Below, piece by piece: positions 14,327-22,665 of a stretch of 53,444 nucleotides of DNA (the first letter of the stretch is position 1; every line of letters begins with the position of its first letter). Both the position numbers and the translations under genes were made by a program. Below the pieces are notes generated by a model that did not search any database, was not told the origin of the DNA, and saw nothing but the letters and a program-made list of their open reading frames with translations. The stretch is taken from contig JADKCY010000025.1 in NCBI GenBank assembly GCA_016718605.1, positions 1-53,444 of the forward strand, read 5' to 3'. This stretch comes from Lysobacterales bacterium. Its GTDB lineage: Bacteria; Pseudomonadota; Gammaproteobacteria; Xanthomonadales; Xanthomonadaceae.

Positions 14327-14602
14327 ATGGTCGACATTCATCCCGACGCCTTCACCAAAGGGTGGCAAGAGAAGATCAGGCAGGCGCGCAAGAGCGACAG
14401 TTGGTTGCAGCGCGGCAGCATTCTCCTCTCTCCCGATGAAGCCTTGCGCATGGTGCAAAACCGCACCCAGACGCTCACCGATGAGAAATTCGATCTCGTC
14501 TTCGCGCGCAACGTCGAGGCCGTTCTGATCGATGACGTGACGAAGGCTGTTACCCGGCTGACTGAGTTTCGTCGCGCTCGTCTCGGCCTGGAGGTGGCGT
14601 GA
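14327..14602 (+). CDS. Small hypothetical protein (91 aa)
   Basis: 91 residues from the ATG at 14327 with GGAGG 6 bases upstream; the open frame further upstream is not coding because it crosses the terminator. Helical, basic middle (KGWQEKIRQARKSDSWLQRG). Ends overlapping the next start. No family recognised. Confidence 0.65.
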   Translation: MVDIHPDAFTKGWQEKIRQARKSDSWLQRGSILLSPDEALRMVQNRTQTLTDEKFDLVFARNVEAVLIDDVTKAVTRLTEFRRARLGLEVA

Positions 14603-15600
14603 TGGAGGAATGGCGCCCAGTCATCGGCTACCCGGATTACGAGGTCTCCAATCTCGGCGGCCTGCGGACCTACCTCCTCCTGCGCAACAAGCAGGTCTTG
14701 CGGCTGAGCGAGCCGCGTCCCGTGAAGCCGTTCAAAGACTACGCAGCTTTTTCGCCGCGCGTCTGGATATGGCGAGATGGAGGCATGCATCACGTTTGTT
14801 TACGGCCTCTTGTTCTCGAAGCATTTGTCGGCCCTCCGAAGAGCGGTGATTGCAAGCGAACCAAGCACATACTGGGGAAGCGCGGCGGAGTGAGCGCTCG
14901 CCTGGATGAGATCGCCTGGAGTGTCGACACGCCCAATCATGCAGCTCGCTGCGCCGACAGAAGTCGGAAGGTCAGAGCGATCATGCGCTTTCGCCGACGC
15001 CGGAATAAGCCGCGGACACTCAAGACCTGCTTTCGCCTCGAAGTCATCGAGGCCGTCAAGGCGGGTGGCGCCCCGTATTCGGTGATTGCTCGGCGCCTGC
15101 GCATTTCAGAGCGTCAGCTTCGCGGTCGCATCTACGCGGCCTGCAAGCGTCACCAGAGAAAATTTGGCGATCCGATCTATTGGCTCGACCCTGAAATCTA
15201 TGGGCCGGAGAGCCGCCGCCAAGTCAATCATGATTGCGCGACGATCATGGGTGTGATCGAGGCCGTGAAGAGGGGTGAGAATTATGGCGACATCGCCAGA
15301 CGCTTTGGCTTCAAAGGCACCAGGGCGAAGTGTGTCGTCGCCGGCATCGCCTTCCGAGCCAGACGGCGAGGTCTCGAGCGCAAAGGCGACCCTGCGCTAT
15401 GGCTTGCTACGCCTCCCCGCGACACGACCGAACACCGAATACTCGCAATGGCGCACGCTCGCGCGCAAGGGCGGCGTCTTTCCATCGCGCAAGACGCCCT
15501 TCGGCGGTCCGGCCGTTTCGATAGCGATATCGATCCCGATCGCCTTGCAATCGCGGATGGTGGCCGTTCTGACGTTCGCAAGGCGCTACCTGTCGGATGA
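14602..15600 (+). CDS. NUMOD4-type, homing-endonuclease-like protein with duplicated HTH segments
   Basis: 332 residues. It starts with EEWRPVIGYPDYEVSNLGGL, a clear NUMOD4 motif normally joined to HNH homing nucleases. The next region (LVLEAFVGPP, then CKRTKHILGKR) has the outline of the HNH domain but keeps only one obvious catalytic-type His, so nuclease activity is doubtful. Two related HTH-like repeats follow at about 155-215 (YSVIARRLRISERQLRGR) and 225-285 (YGDIARRFGFKG), each ending in a GDP-x-x-WL motif. It could be a decayed selfish gene or a DNA-binding regulator. Its last 317 bases overlap another ORF. Confidence 0.68.
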   Translation: MEEWRPVIGYPDYEVSNLGGLRTYLLLRNKQVLRLSEPRPVKPFKDYAAFSPRVWIWRDGGMHHVCLRPLVLEAFVGPPKSGDCKRTKHILGKRGGVSARLDEIAWSVDTPNHAARCADRSRKVRAIMRFRRRRNKPRTLKTCFRLEVIEAVKAGGAPYSVIARRLRISERQLRGRIYAACKRHQRKFGDPIYWLDPEIYGPESRRQVNHDCATIMGVIEAVKRGENYGDIARRFGFKGTRAKCVVAGIAFRARRRGLERKGDPALWLATPPRDTTEHRILAMAHARAQGRRLSIAQDALRRSGRFDSDIDPDRLAIADGGRSDVRKALPVG

Positions 15601-15694
15601 GGAATGGCTTGCCGACAATGCGCGGATCAGCGAAATCATGATCCATGTGGATACGCGCGATGACATAGGGATCGAGCTATGGGAGACCGCCTGA
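15284..15694 (+). CDS. Hypothetical protein overlapping the NUMOD4 gene
   Basis: 136 residues from the ATG at 15284, which has GAGGGGTGAGAATT upstream. The first 105 codons lie inside the NUMOD4-type gene in another frame. The non-overlapping end (RRYLSDEEWLADNARISEIM, then a beta-like tail) looks like normal protein. The middle (RKGGVFPSRKTPFGGPAVSI) recalls small nuclease folds but not clearly. Either true dual coding or a gene that lost its upstream border. Confidence 0.45.
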   Translation: MATSPDALASKAPGRSVSSPASPSEPDGEVSSAKATLRYGLLRLPATRPNTEYSQWRTLARKGGVFPSRKTPFGGPAVSIAISIPIALQSRMVAVLTFARRYLSDEEWLADNARISEIMIHVDTRDDIGIELWETA

Positions 15695-15843
15695 CGCCGG
15701 CTCCCGCGGCCTTCATGGGAGCCCTGGCGCGCCGCACGCGCGCCGACACCTTCATCCCCCAGGCGGCATGGCTGGGCGCCACCGCTGGGGCGGCGATGCC
15801 TGTTGATCAACCCGAGGAGAGAACAGATGGCGAAGAGCGTTGA
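15679..15843 (+). CDS. Small hypothetical protein (54 aa)
   Basis: 54 codons, starts MGDRLTPAPAAFMGALARRT, overlaps the previous gene end and the next gene start. Ala/Arg-rich with an acidic end. The ribosome-binding site is weak. It fills the only gap between two real genes, so it may be coding. Confidence 0.4.
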   Translation: MGDRLTPAPAAFMGALARRTRADTFIPQAAWLGATAGAAMPVDQPEERTDGEER

Positions 15844-16096
15844 GATTGGTGACCGCGTAACGGTCGAGCATCAGGGCAAGGACTGCGAGGCGACCGTGAC
15901 CGCGGTCGGCCGCGATGGAGTGAGCATCAGTGCTGACGTGGATGTCGTGGCGGTGGTGAAGCTGGTTGGCATCACGCATCAGGACAACGCCTATCGTGGG
16001 CAGTCGTGCTGGCGTGGCCATGGCGAGAAGCGGGTCTACGCCGACGAGGCCGTTGAGGAGCCGGCGCCCAAGAAGCGGAAGGCGAAAGCGAAGTGA
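15827..16096 (+). CDS. Small beta-rich protein with basic tail
   Basis: 89 residues from the ATG at 15827 with GAGGAGAG upstream. Residues 1-50 alternate strands (DRVTVEHQGKDCEATVTAVG) like a KOW/Tudor-type barrel. The tail is Lys-rich (KKRKAKAK), suggesting nucleic-acid binding. The next start overlaps its stop. No family named. Confidence 0.65.
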   Translation: MAKSVEIGDRVTVEHQGKDCEATVTAVGRDGVSISADVDVVAVVKLVGITHQDNAYRGQSCWRGHGEKRVYADEAVEEPAPKKRKAKAK

Positions 16097-16413
16097 AACT
16101 GTCGATGGGCACCTTCATCCAATTCGTCGCCGGCTGCACGGACCTCCACAATGCTTTGCACCATGGAGACTTGCCCTGCGAGCATGTGGGGATCGTGCTC
16201 TCGATCGAAGCCTTCAACGAGGTCTTGCGCGTGACGGTGGAAGCTCAGGGGCAGAAGGTCGAGCCTGAAAAGGTCGACTTCTTCGTGCTCGGCGGCATCC
16301 TCGTCATGCGGGAAGGCACGTCGCAAGAAGCCGTGATGGCGCATCGTCGCGATGTCGTCGAGCAGCGGCAAATCAACTACCTCACCACAACGGAGATGCA
16401 GGGCAATGCTTGA
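16093..16413 (+). CDS. Hypothetical protein
   Basis: 106 residues from a GTG overlapping the preceding TGA. Mixed alpha-beta, no membrane segment, several His and Cys near the N terminus (GCTDLHNALHHGDLPCEHVG) that might bind metal. Overlaps the next ATG by a few bases. Function unknown. Confidence 0.65.
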   Translation: MKLSMGTFIQFVAGCTDLHNALHHGDLPCEHVGIVLSIEAFNEVLRVTVEAQGQKVEPEKVDFFVLGGILVMREGTSQEAVMAHRRDVVEQRQINYLTTTEMQGNA

Positions 16414-16540
16414 GATGTTTCAGGATGGGTACTTCATGGGGGCTGTCGTCACCGTGGCCGTGATCGTGATCGCCGTGCTCTGGCTGCTGAAGCGGGCGCG
16501 CGAGGCCAAGCAATCGGAGGGGACCGATGCCAACGATTGA
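16406..16540 (+). CDS. Single-pass membrane peptide (44 aa)
   Basis: 44 codons: a short N terminus, one strong membrane segment (GAVVTVAVIVIAVLWLLK) and a basic-acidic tail. Start overlaps the previous stop and its end overlaps the next ATG. It is the first of three small membrane proteins in a row; a holin/lysis group is possible but unproved. Confidence 0.62.
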   Translation: MLEMFQDGYFMGAVVTVAVIVIAVLWLLKRAREAKQSEGTDAND

Positions 16541-16667
16541 GGAGCTGGCCAACACAGCCCCTCAGGACCTCCTCGCCGTCACCCTCGTCCTCGGTGGCGG
16601 CGTTGTCGCGCTGATCTGGCTGTTCGATCTCGTGAGGATGTATGTGAGGCACAAGCTCAGGAGGTAG
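16527..16667 (+). CDS. Single-pass membrane peptide (46 aa)
   Basis: 46 codons starting MPTIEELANTAPQDLLAVTL, with one membrane segment to about residue 34 and a basic tail (RMYVRHKLRR). GGAGGGGACCG precedes the ATG. Sits between two other small membrane proteins with 2-base or overlapping spacing. Confidence 0.65.
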   Translation: MPTIEELANTAPQDLLAVTLVLGGGVVALIWLFDLVRMYVRHKLRR

Positions 16668-16669
16668 TC

Positions 16670-17002
16670 GTGCAGACCATCGTCAATCTCATCAGCGCTC
16701 TAGCCTTCTGCGCAATCTTCTACTTCATCGTCAGGATGACCCGCGAGCACACGCGGATTATGCAGGGGGTGTCCTATCTCATCGATCAGGCGTCGGCCTC
16801 TCGTTACATCACGGTCGGCGGCTACCTCGTCGAGGTCGAGAAGCTCTCGATCGGATACCGCGGCCGGCTGGCCGATCTGGAGGGCGTGAAGTTCCACGCC
16901 GACACCATGGCGGGCCTGCGTCGCGAGGCACTCGCCGCCATCCACACGGCGCTCGGCGGTAGCGTCAACGGTAGTTCCAGCTTGCGGAGCTTAGACGCAT
17001 AG
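16670..17002 (+). CDS. Membrane-anchored small protein
   Basis: 110 residues from a GTG with AGGAGG upstream. N-terminal membrane segment (LISALAFCAIFYFIV), then a polar domain with beta-like stretch SRYITVGGYLVEVEKL and helices. Last gene of this run before a terminator. Together with the two peptides before it this could be a lysis or superinfection cassette. Confidence 0.65.
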   Translation: MQTIVNLISALAFCAIFYFIVRMTREHTRIMQGVSYLIDQASASRYITVGGYLVEVEKLSIGYRGRLADLEGVKFHADTMAGLRREALAAIHTALGGSVNGSSSLRSLDA

Positions 17003-17068
17003 CGTATAGGGGAAATCGGACACTGCCTTAGGGCGTTTCCTCCCTGGTCCTAACCGGACCCGACTTCA

Positions 17069-17096
17069 AGCCAGCCCTTCGGGGCTGGTTCTTTCC
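17069..17096 (+). terminator. Probable rho-independent terminator
   Basis: GCCAGCCC (17070-17077), TTCG tetraloop, GGGCTGGT (17082-17089) then TCTTTCC. It lies between the small membrane genes and the portal gene. The T tract is interrupted, so termination may be partial. Confidence 0.6.
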
Positions 17097-17129
17097 TGAT
17101 GGTGATCCCGATGACTCGCTGGAGCGTCA

Positions 17130-19625
17130 ATGGACCCCCGTCAGCCCCCGACTCTCCCGCTCATATCTGACTTCGGCGGCCCCGATCTCGGCGCGTTCGG
17201 CGACGATTCCGCGCTGCCGATGATGGACGACGAGCCCATGGCGGCGCCGGGGCTTGAGTTCCTTGTGGGCGACGAGGGCTTTGAGCCACTCGACATGGAG
17301 CAGATGCTCCCGGCGCTGGTTCCGCCCTACGATCACGGCGAGAACCTCGCTCTCAAGATGGACGAGCGCGAGCTGCGCTCCCTCGCCATGGAAATCCTCC
17401 AGGATATCGAAGAGGATCAGGCGGCGCATAAGCCCTGGGCAGATCGCTTCCAGCGCGGCCTCGAGTTGATGGGGCTCGACGAGAACGCGCTCGATGATGG
17501 GCCGTTCGCAGGCGCCACCTCGGCCACGCATCCCCTGCTCTTTGAGGCGGTGATCCAGTTCTGGGCGCGCGTCATGCCGGAGCTGATGCCACCCGAGGGG
17601 CCGATCAAGGCCCGCGACATGGGCGAGCAGACGGAAGAGGATCAGGACGCGGCCGATCGTGTCGCCGATTTCATGAACTTCCAGGCGCTCGTCCAGGACC
17701 CTGGATACTACGAGCACAAGTCGAGGCTGTTCTTCCAGACCGGCCTCATGGGCTACTCGCTCATCAAGAACTTCTTCGATCCCGTGCGTCAGCGCTTGAC
17801 CGGCGTGCATGTCCCGCCGGAGGACTTCACGGCTCCGGCCAACGTCACGGACCTGGAGAGTGCACCCCGCTACGCGCATCGCATCCGAAGGAAGCCCTCA
17901 GACGTCCGGCGCATGATGGCCTCTGGCTTCTTCCGCACCATCGATCTGAAGGAGCCGGACGAGGAGGACCTCGACGACACGGAGACCCTGAAGCGTGAGG
18001 TCTCCGACATCGAGACGACGCTGCTCGCCGACAAGAATGCGAGCTTCTATGAGCAGTACGAAGCCTATGTCGAGAAGGTCCTCGACGTCGATCCGGACAC
18101 GAGCGAGGATGGCGGTGAGACGGGCATCGCCCTGCCCTACGTTATCCACCTCGACAAGACCTCGCAGAACATCCTCGCCATCTACCGCAATTATCGAGAC
18201 GACGATCCCCACAAGCAGCCGCGGACCTACTTCACGAAGTACGGCTGCCTGCCGGGCTTTGGCTTCCGCAACTTCGGTCTCGTGCACCTGATCGGCGGCT
18301 TGTCCGAGGCGGCGACCGGCGCGCTCCGGATCATGCTCGACGGCTCGGCGATGGCGTCACTGTCGGGTGGCTTCAAATCCAAGGACGTCAACGTCAAGGG
18401 CGATCTCACGCTCGAGCCCGGCATCTGGAAGGATGTCGATCTCACGGCGGACGAGCTGGCGTCCGCGTTCCATGAGCCCCCGGTCAAGGAGCCCTCTGAT
18501 GCGCTTTTCCAGGTACTGGGTTTCGTGGAGAAGGCAGGGCAGCGCGCAAGCTCCACTACGGAGACAATGGTCGGCGATGCCGACAACAAAGCGCCGGTGG
18601 GGACGACTATCGCCCTCATCGAGCAAGGCTCCAAGGTCTTCAACGCCATCCATCTCGGGCTCCACCGCTCAGCCTCCCAGGAATACCGGGTCCGCTTTGA
18701 GCTGAACCGGGAGAACATCCCGGAGGCCGGCTACCCCTACATGCACGACGGCGAGAGCCGGATGGTCATGACCGAGGATTTCTCCTCGGCCGATATGATC
18801 CTGCCGATCTCAGACCCCAACATCTCATCCAACACCCAGCGCATGGCGATGGCCCAGGCGGCCTATCAGGTGGCGCAAGAGAACCCCGACATCGTCAATC
18901 GGAAGGTCGCCATCCGCCGACTGTTCATGGCGATGAAGGTGCCGGATGTGGATGCGCTGGTGGCACCTGACGAAGAGGACCCGCCCCCGTCCGACCCGAT
19001 CTCCGAGACCCAGATGCTCCTGACGGGCAAGCCGATCAAAGCCTACCCCGAGCAGAACCACATGGCGCATATCGCCGTGCACATGGCCTTTGCTCAGAAC
19101 CCAGGCTTCGGTGCCAACGAGCAGGTCCAGGCCATGGTCGGGCAAGCGCTCGCTGCGCACTTGGGCGAGCATCTGGCCTTCCTGTTTGCTACCCATGCGC
19201 GCGCCGCTGGTGTCGACGCGCCCCTGATTGATCCGAAAACCGGCATGCCGATGCAGCAGCCGAGCGCAAATCCGGAAGACATAGCTGCCGCCATGGCAGA
19301 AATAGCCCCGATGCTTGCGCAAGCTCCCGGCCTGCCGGCCCCGACGATGGCTGATCCGAACGCTGATGCTGATGCCCAGGCCAAGCTCGGCCAGCAGAAG
19401 CTCCTCCAGAACGATCAGGCGGCCAAGCAGAAGCTCGAGCACAAAGACCAGGAGCATCAGCAGAAGATGAGCCATGAGGTCGACAAGGCCGCGCTCGACG
19501 ACATCCGCAACGAGCAGAAGGCACGCCAGGATGCCGAGCGGCAGGCGCAGCAGGATCAGGACAAACGCAATTCACAGATGGCCGACCAAGCCCTGAAGAG
19601 TCTCGATGCTCTCAATAAGTTCTAA
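17130..19625 (+). CDS. Portal protein
   Basis: 831 residues, the dodecameric ring through which DNA enters the head. Recognised from the segment FAGATSATHPLLFEAVIQFW near 130, the GYSLIKNFFDP region near 210, and the central RNFGLVHLIGGLSEAATGAL helix-rich core near 385-400. These are typical of podovirus-like portals of this length. The C-terminal ~150 residues are a Gln/Lys/Asp-rich helix (coiled-coil or barrel extension). GGAG precedes the ATG. Unusually, the scaffold and capsid genes are 13 kb downstream, separated by an accessory island. Confidence 0.9.
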   Translation: MDPRQPPTLPLISDFGGPDLGAFGDDSALPMMDDEPMAAPGLEFLVGDEGFEPLDMEQMLPALVPPYDHGENLALKMDERELRSLAMEILQDIEEDQAAHKPWADRFQRGLELMGLDENALDDGPFAGATSATHPLLFEAVIQFWARVMPELMPPEGPIKARDMGEQTEEDQDAADRVADFMNFQALVQDPGYYEHKSRLFFQTGLMGYSLIKNFFDPVRQRLTGVHVPPEDFTAPANVTDLESAPRYAHRIRRKPSDVRRMMASGFFRTIDLKEPDEEDLDDTETLKREVSDIETTLLADKNASFYEQYEAYVEKVLDVDPDTSEDGGETGIALPYVIHLDKTSQNILAIYRNYRDDDPHKQPRTYFTKYGCLPGFGFRNFGLVHLIGGLSEAATGALRIMLDGSAMASLSGGFKSKDVNVKGDLTLEPGIWKDVDLTADELASAFHEPPVKEPSDALFQVLGFVEKAGQRASSTTETMVGDADNKAPVGTTIALIEQGSKVFNAIHLGLHRSASQEYRVRFELNRENIPEAGYPYMHDGESRMVMTEDFSSADMILPISDPNISSNTQRMAMAQAAYQVAQENPDIVNRKVAIRRLFMAMKVPDVDALVAPDEEDPPPSDPISETQMLLTGKPIKAYPEQNHMAHIAVHMAFAQNPGFGANEQVQAMVGQALAAHLGEHLAFLFATHARAAGVDAPLIDPKTGMPMQQPSANPEDIAAAMAEIAPMLAQAPGLPAPTMADPNADADAQAKLGQQKLLQNDQAAKQKLEHKDQEHQQKMSHEVDKAALDDIRNEQKARQDAERQAQQDQDKRNSQMADQALKSLDALNKF

Positions 19626-19872
19626 GCCGATCCGCAACGATCACTGCGGACACGATGAGCTGGTGATCCCATTTAGTTGCAAAATCTGCAACAAATGCTG
19701 GGTGTTCGTAACGGGTGGACGCAAAGGCCATTGCCCCTATGGCGGGCCGTTCACGGGATGGGAGTTGAGCCATGGCGCGACAGACGGGCGGACCAATGAT
19801 GTCGAGGCGGCCGACGTCGCCGACACCATCGACGCCGATCGAGGACGTATTGCAGCGGGCGCGGGCGAGTAG
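19606..19872 (+). CDS. Small Cys-rich protein, overlaps portal end and next gene
   Basis: 88 residues; the middle has HCGH, CKICNKCW and GHCPYGG, a plausible zinc-binding set. The first 20 bases overlap the portal end and the last 100 overlap the Gly-rich gene in another frame, where the sequence looks like a shadow. The Cys-rich centre is the only part covering unique DNA. The ribosome-binding site is weak. Confidence 0.45.
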   Translation: MLSISSKPIRNDHCGHDELVIPFSCKICNKCWVFVTGGRKGHCPYGGPFTGWELSHGATDGRTNDVEAADVADTIDADRGRIAAGAGE

Positions 19873-20914
19873 GGACATGGGCCGGGAGGGTCCGGGGCGT
19901 ACCGGTGGTGTGGCCCCGAGTCCGTCACCGCTTGGCGGTCCGCGCGATCGCGAGGGGCCGGCTCCAGCTCGAAGCGGCGGCGGCATGCCGATCGGCGGAG
20001 GCGGACTGATCGGGCGGGCGCCGCGAAGCCGCGAGACGCCCAATCCTCCCTGGGGACAGGACAGCGAGGACGTTAGTTTCGACTACGGTCGCCCGACTGA
20101 CGAGGCTCCATCACCGCCCTGGGGGCAGGACGACGCGACGACATCATTCCCTGGAACGGCCTGGGGTGGCGAGGATGGCGGCAGCCCCACGCGGGCCGGC
20201 GTGCGGTCGGCCGCGGTCGACGGCCTGTCGGACAACGGTTGGGGGCGCGAGAGCTTTCATGACGGATTGGACGCGGCGCGCGGCATCGAGGCCGCCAGAG
20301 CCGCTGCCTCGATGCAGGACAGCGCCTTCGGCCGGCATGCTCTCGACGCCAACGACAGAACCAAGGGCAGGATTTCCGCGGCTCTGGCGGCGCGCAGCCC
20401 GATCGGTCAGGCCATGGGCTACGCCGACACTGTAGCGCGAGGCCAGTTGAATGGCACGAACCCTAGCTTGGGCAGCTTCGGTGTGGGCCGGGCGATGCGT
20501 GATCGCGCTCACTATGGGGCGGCTGCACGGAGCAGCAACGAGCGGGCTGGCCTCGGCATGAGTGTTGCCTCCATGGGGCGCCGTGATGGTCCCGTGAGCC
20601 CTGGCGGCAGCGCGGGCGAGGGTGGGCAGTTCAGTGGCCGCTCGGGTTTTGGCGGCCCAGTTGGACCGGACGGCCGCGGCGGCCCGGCAGACGGGCGCGC
20701 TGGCATGGCGGGCGGCACGGGCGGGAGCAGCGGATCGTCAAGCGGTCGCTCCGGGTCAAGCTCTGGGCGATCGAGTGCCGGTAGCACGTCGGGGCGCGGC
20801 CCGAGCGGCAATCCGGGAAGCGGCGGCGGTCTATCGGGCGGCGGCAACGCCGGGCGGAGTGGATGGGGCGGACCCGGCGCGGGCTCCGGGCGCCCTGGCA
20901 GCGAACGGTTTTGA
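19772..20914 (+). CDS. Gly/Ser-rich low-complexity protein, paralogue of next gene
   Basis: 380 residues. N terminus Pro/Arg/Gly-rich, two PPWGQD motifs near 90 and 112, a helical middle (about 160-270), then a Gly/Ser-rich tail ending SGWGG...GRPGSERF. The tail's SGRGPSGNPGSGGGLSGG unit recurs almost exactly in the next protein. It lies between portal and probable internal virion proteins, so it may be a virion or assembly factor. No domain recognised. Confidence 0.65.
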   Translation: MARQTGGPMMSRRPTSPTPSTPIEDVLQRARASRDMGREGPGRTGGVAPSPSPLGGPRDREGPAPARSGGGMPIGGGGLIGRAPRSRETPNPPWGQDSEDVSFDYGRPTDEAPSPPWGQDDATTSFPGTAWGGEDGGSPTRAGVRSAAVDGLSDNGWGRESFHDGLDAARGIEAARAAASMQDSAFGRHALDANDRTKGRISAALAARSPIGQAMGYADTVARGQLNGTNPSLGSFGVGRAMRDRAHYGAAARSSNERAGLGMSVASMGRRDGPVSPGGSAGEGGQFSGRSGFGGPVGPDGRGGPADGRAGMAGGTGGSSGSSSGRSGSSSGRSSAGSTSGRGPSGNPGSGGGLSGGGNAGRSGWGGPGAGSGRPGSERF

Positions 20915-20928
20915 GGGGGAATTGAGAG

Positions 20929-21738
20929 ATGGCAAGCGGTGGCGCGGATGGGCGTTCGAGGGCGGATCGGATAGGTCGCGATCGGTCTCCGGGGGCGATA
21001 CACGGGGAGGACCGTTACGGTGTCGCACACAGCATCCGAACGGGCAATCCGATCAGTCGAGCCATGGCCCTCAGCAACAAAGCGCTGTCGCATCCGGCGA
21101 GCGAGCCTGCCAACTATACGCACAGCATATATTCAGCCGACCCCATCGCTTCCTTCTTGGGCGGCGTTCCGACTGACGCCAATCTTCCGGGCGCCAACCC
21201 TGAGACCGACCCCATTTCTTACGGGGGATTTAGGAGCAAGGAGAATCCCAACGCTCCCTCGGTCAGCCAAGTCATGGGCAGCCCCTACGGCGCCAAGGCG
21301 CCGATGGCCATCGGCCTCATGGGCTTCGGCAATCGCGAGGGTTATGGCAATCCGATCGGGGCGGCCATGGGTGCCGGGGTGGGTCTAGGCGGTTCGATGG
21401 GGCTAGGCGGCCCAGGAAGCTCTGGCGGTCGCTCTGGCAACATCTCCGGTCGCGGCCCAGGCAATAGCAATCCTGGCCGAGGTGGCGGCCTGGGGGCTGG
21501 GGCTATGGGCGGCGGGGCAAGCTCTGGCTCAATCTCCGGCCGAGGTCCGGGAAACAGCAACCCCGGACGTGGCGGGGGTTTGTCTGGCGGCGCCATGAGC
21601 GGCGGCGGGGCTTCTGTCTCGGGGCGCGGACCGAGCGGCAATCCTGGCAGCGGGGGCGGCTTGTCCGGCGGGAGCATGAGTGGCGGTGGCTCCGGTTGGG
21701 GCGGCGGTGGCGGTCGACCCGGCAGCGAGCGTTTCTAG
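20929..21738 (+). CDS. Gly-rich low-complexity protein, paralogue of preceding gene
   Basis: 269 residues from an ATG preceded by GAGAG. Residues 20-160 resemble the middle of the preceding protein in style. From about 160 there are three ~30-residue Gly/Ser/Asn repeats, then the shared end GRPGSERF. A tandem duplication with divergence is the simplest explanation. Gly-rich tails of this kind can be flexible virion decorations or phase-separating segments; neither is shown. Confidence 0.65.
   Translation: MASGGADGRSRADRIGRDRSPGAIHGEDRYGVAHSIRTGNPISRAMALSNKALSHPASEPANYTHSIYSADPIASFLGGVPTDANLPGANPETDPISYGGFRSKENPNAPSVSQVMGSPYGAKAPMAIGLMGFGNREGYGNPIGAAMGAGVGLGGSMGLGGPGSSGGRSGNISGRGPGNSNPGRGGGLGAGAMGGGASSGSISGRGPGNSNPGRGGGLSGGAMSGGGASVSGRGPSGNPGSGGGLSGGSMSGGGSGWGGGGGRPGSERF
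21425..21735 (+). repeat. Imperfect ~90-base tandem repeats encoding Gly-rich units
   Basis: Three copies with core GGCCG(A/C)GG(T/C)CC(A/G)GG-like sequence, encoding SGRGPGNSNPGRGGGL-type units. A fourth related unit lies in the preceding gene at about 20780-20905. Copy number could vary by slippage or recombination. Confidence 0.6.
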
Positions 21739-21747
21739 GAGAGTTCG

Positions 21748-22665
21748 ATGCCCAATCCCATTGAGCAGGCGATGGCACCTCAGACCGAAGAGGACTGGTA
21801 TCGCTCGACCTTCTTGCCGGTGGAGACCCGGAAGGGTGAAGCGCGGTGGGCAGTTCCCGGCATGATCAAGGAGCCATGGGATGCCTGGACCCGGCAGTAC
21901 GACAATCTCTGGGACCCGCAGCCGATGTCGAAGGACCAGATCATTAACGATGCGTTCTCGGTCGCTGGCGTGATGATGCCGGGCGCCATGGCGAAGGGTG
22001 GAGTAGCGCGGCGGGGGGCAGCGCGCACGGCGACCGAGGCGGAAAATCCGATCCATCAGGGCTTGCGCCAATCTAGGCAGCCTCAGAAGTCCTCTGCGGA
22101 GGCGACGCATTCTGCGTACCGGGAAGTTCCAGAGCAGGCCGATGACGACTTGCTTGATTGGACCAATCGCTCTGTCGATCCGAATTTCGACTGGCGCAAG
22201 CATGTGCGGGTTCGCAAGGCCGACAACAGCGACATGACGCCTCTCGACCATGCGAAAAAGCGCGCCGTCGAAGAGCAGTTCAAGAGGCTCCAGGACTGGA
22301 AAGCCGAGCACGAAGTCGGCGACGATCGGCTTCGCGATCTGATGGGCGGTGGGCGATTTGAAGAGGACTGGATCGGCGGTGCTCGCCCGCCATTATCGCA
22401 AACACCCTACGTCATGCCTGAGGTCGACGAGTACCTCGCTTGGACGAAAGAGGCTCTGACGACTCCTGAGGATATGGATCGTCACTATCGCACGCTCATT
22501 AACGAGATCAGGATCGGCGAGCGAATGCAGCCCGGCGAGGTTGCTTGGCTTGAAGCTTACGAGAAGCAGTTTAAACCGCGCGCGCCAACGCATCCTGGCA
22601 ACAACACTCTGCACGCCGGATCGCCGTTCGCTGGCATGGTGGGCACAGAAGAGGACCAGCGCTAA
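21748..22665 (+). CDS. Hypothetical virion-region protein
   Basis: 305 residues, acidic-basic mix with many Trp and Pro (WDAWTRQYDNLWDPQPMSKD). A short Ala/Gly/Met-rich segment near 75-95 (FSVAGVMMPGAMAKGG) resembles membrane-active stretches of phage internal proteins. The rest is charged helix. It ends one base into the next ATG. Role in head or ejection is inferred from position only. Confidence 0.62.
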   Translation: MPNPIEQAMAPQTEEDWYRSTFLPVETRKGEARWAVPGMIKEPWDAWTRQYDNLWDPQPMSKDQIINDAFSVAGVMMPGAMAKGGVARRGAARTATEAENPIHQGLRQSRQPQKSSAEATHSAYREVPEQADDDLLDWTNRSVDPNFDWRKHVRVRKADNSDMTPLDHAKKRAVEEQFKRLQDWKAEHEVGDDRLRDLMGGGRFEEDWIGGARPPLSQTPYVMPEVDEYLAWTKEALTTPEDMDRHYRTLINEIRIGERMQPGEVAWLEAYEKQFKPRAPTHPGNNTLHAGSPFAGMVGTEEDQR

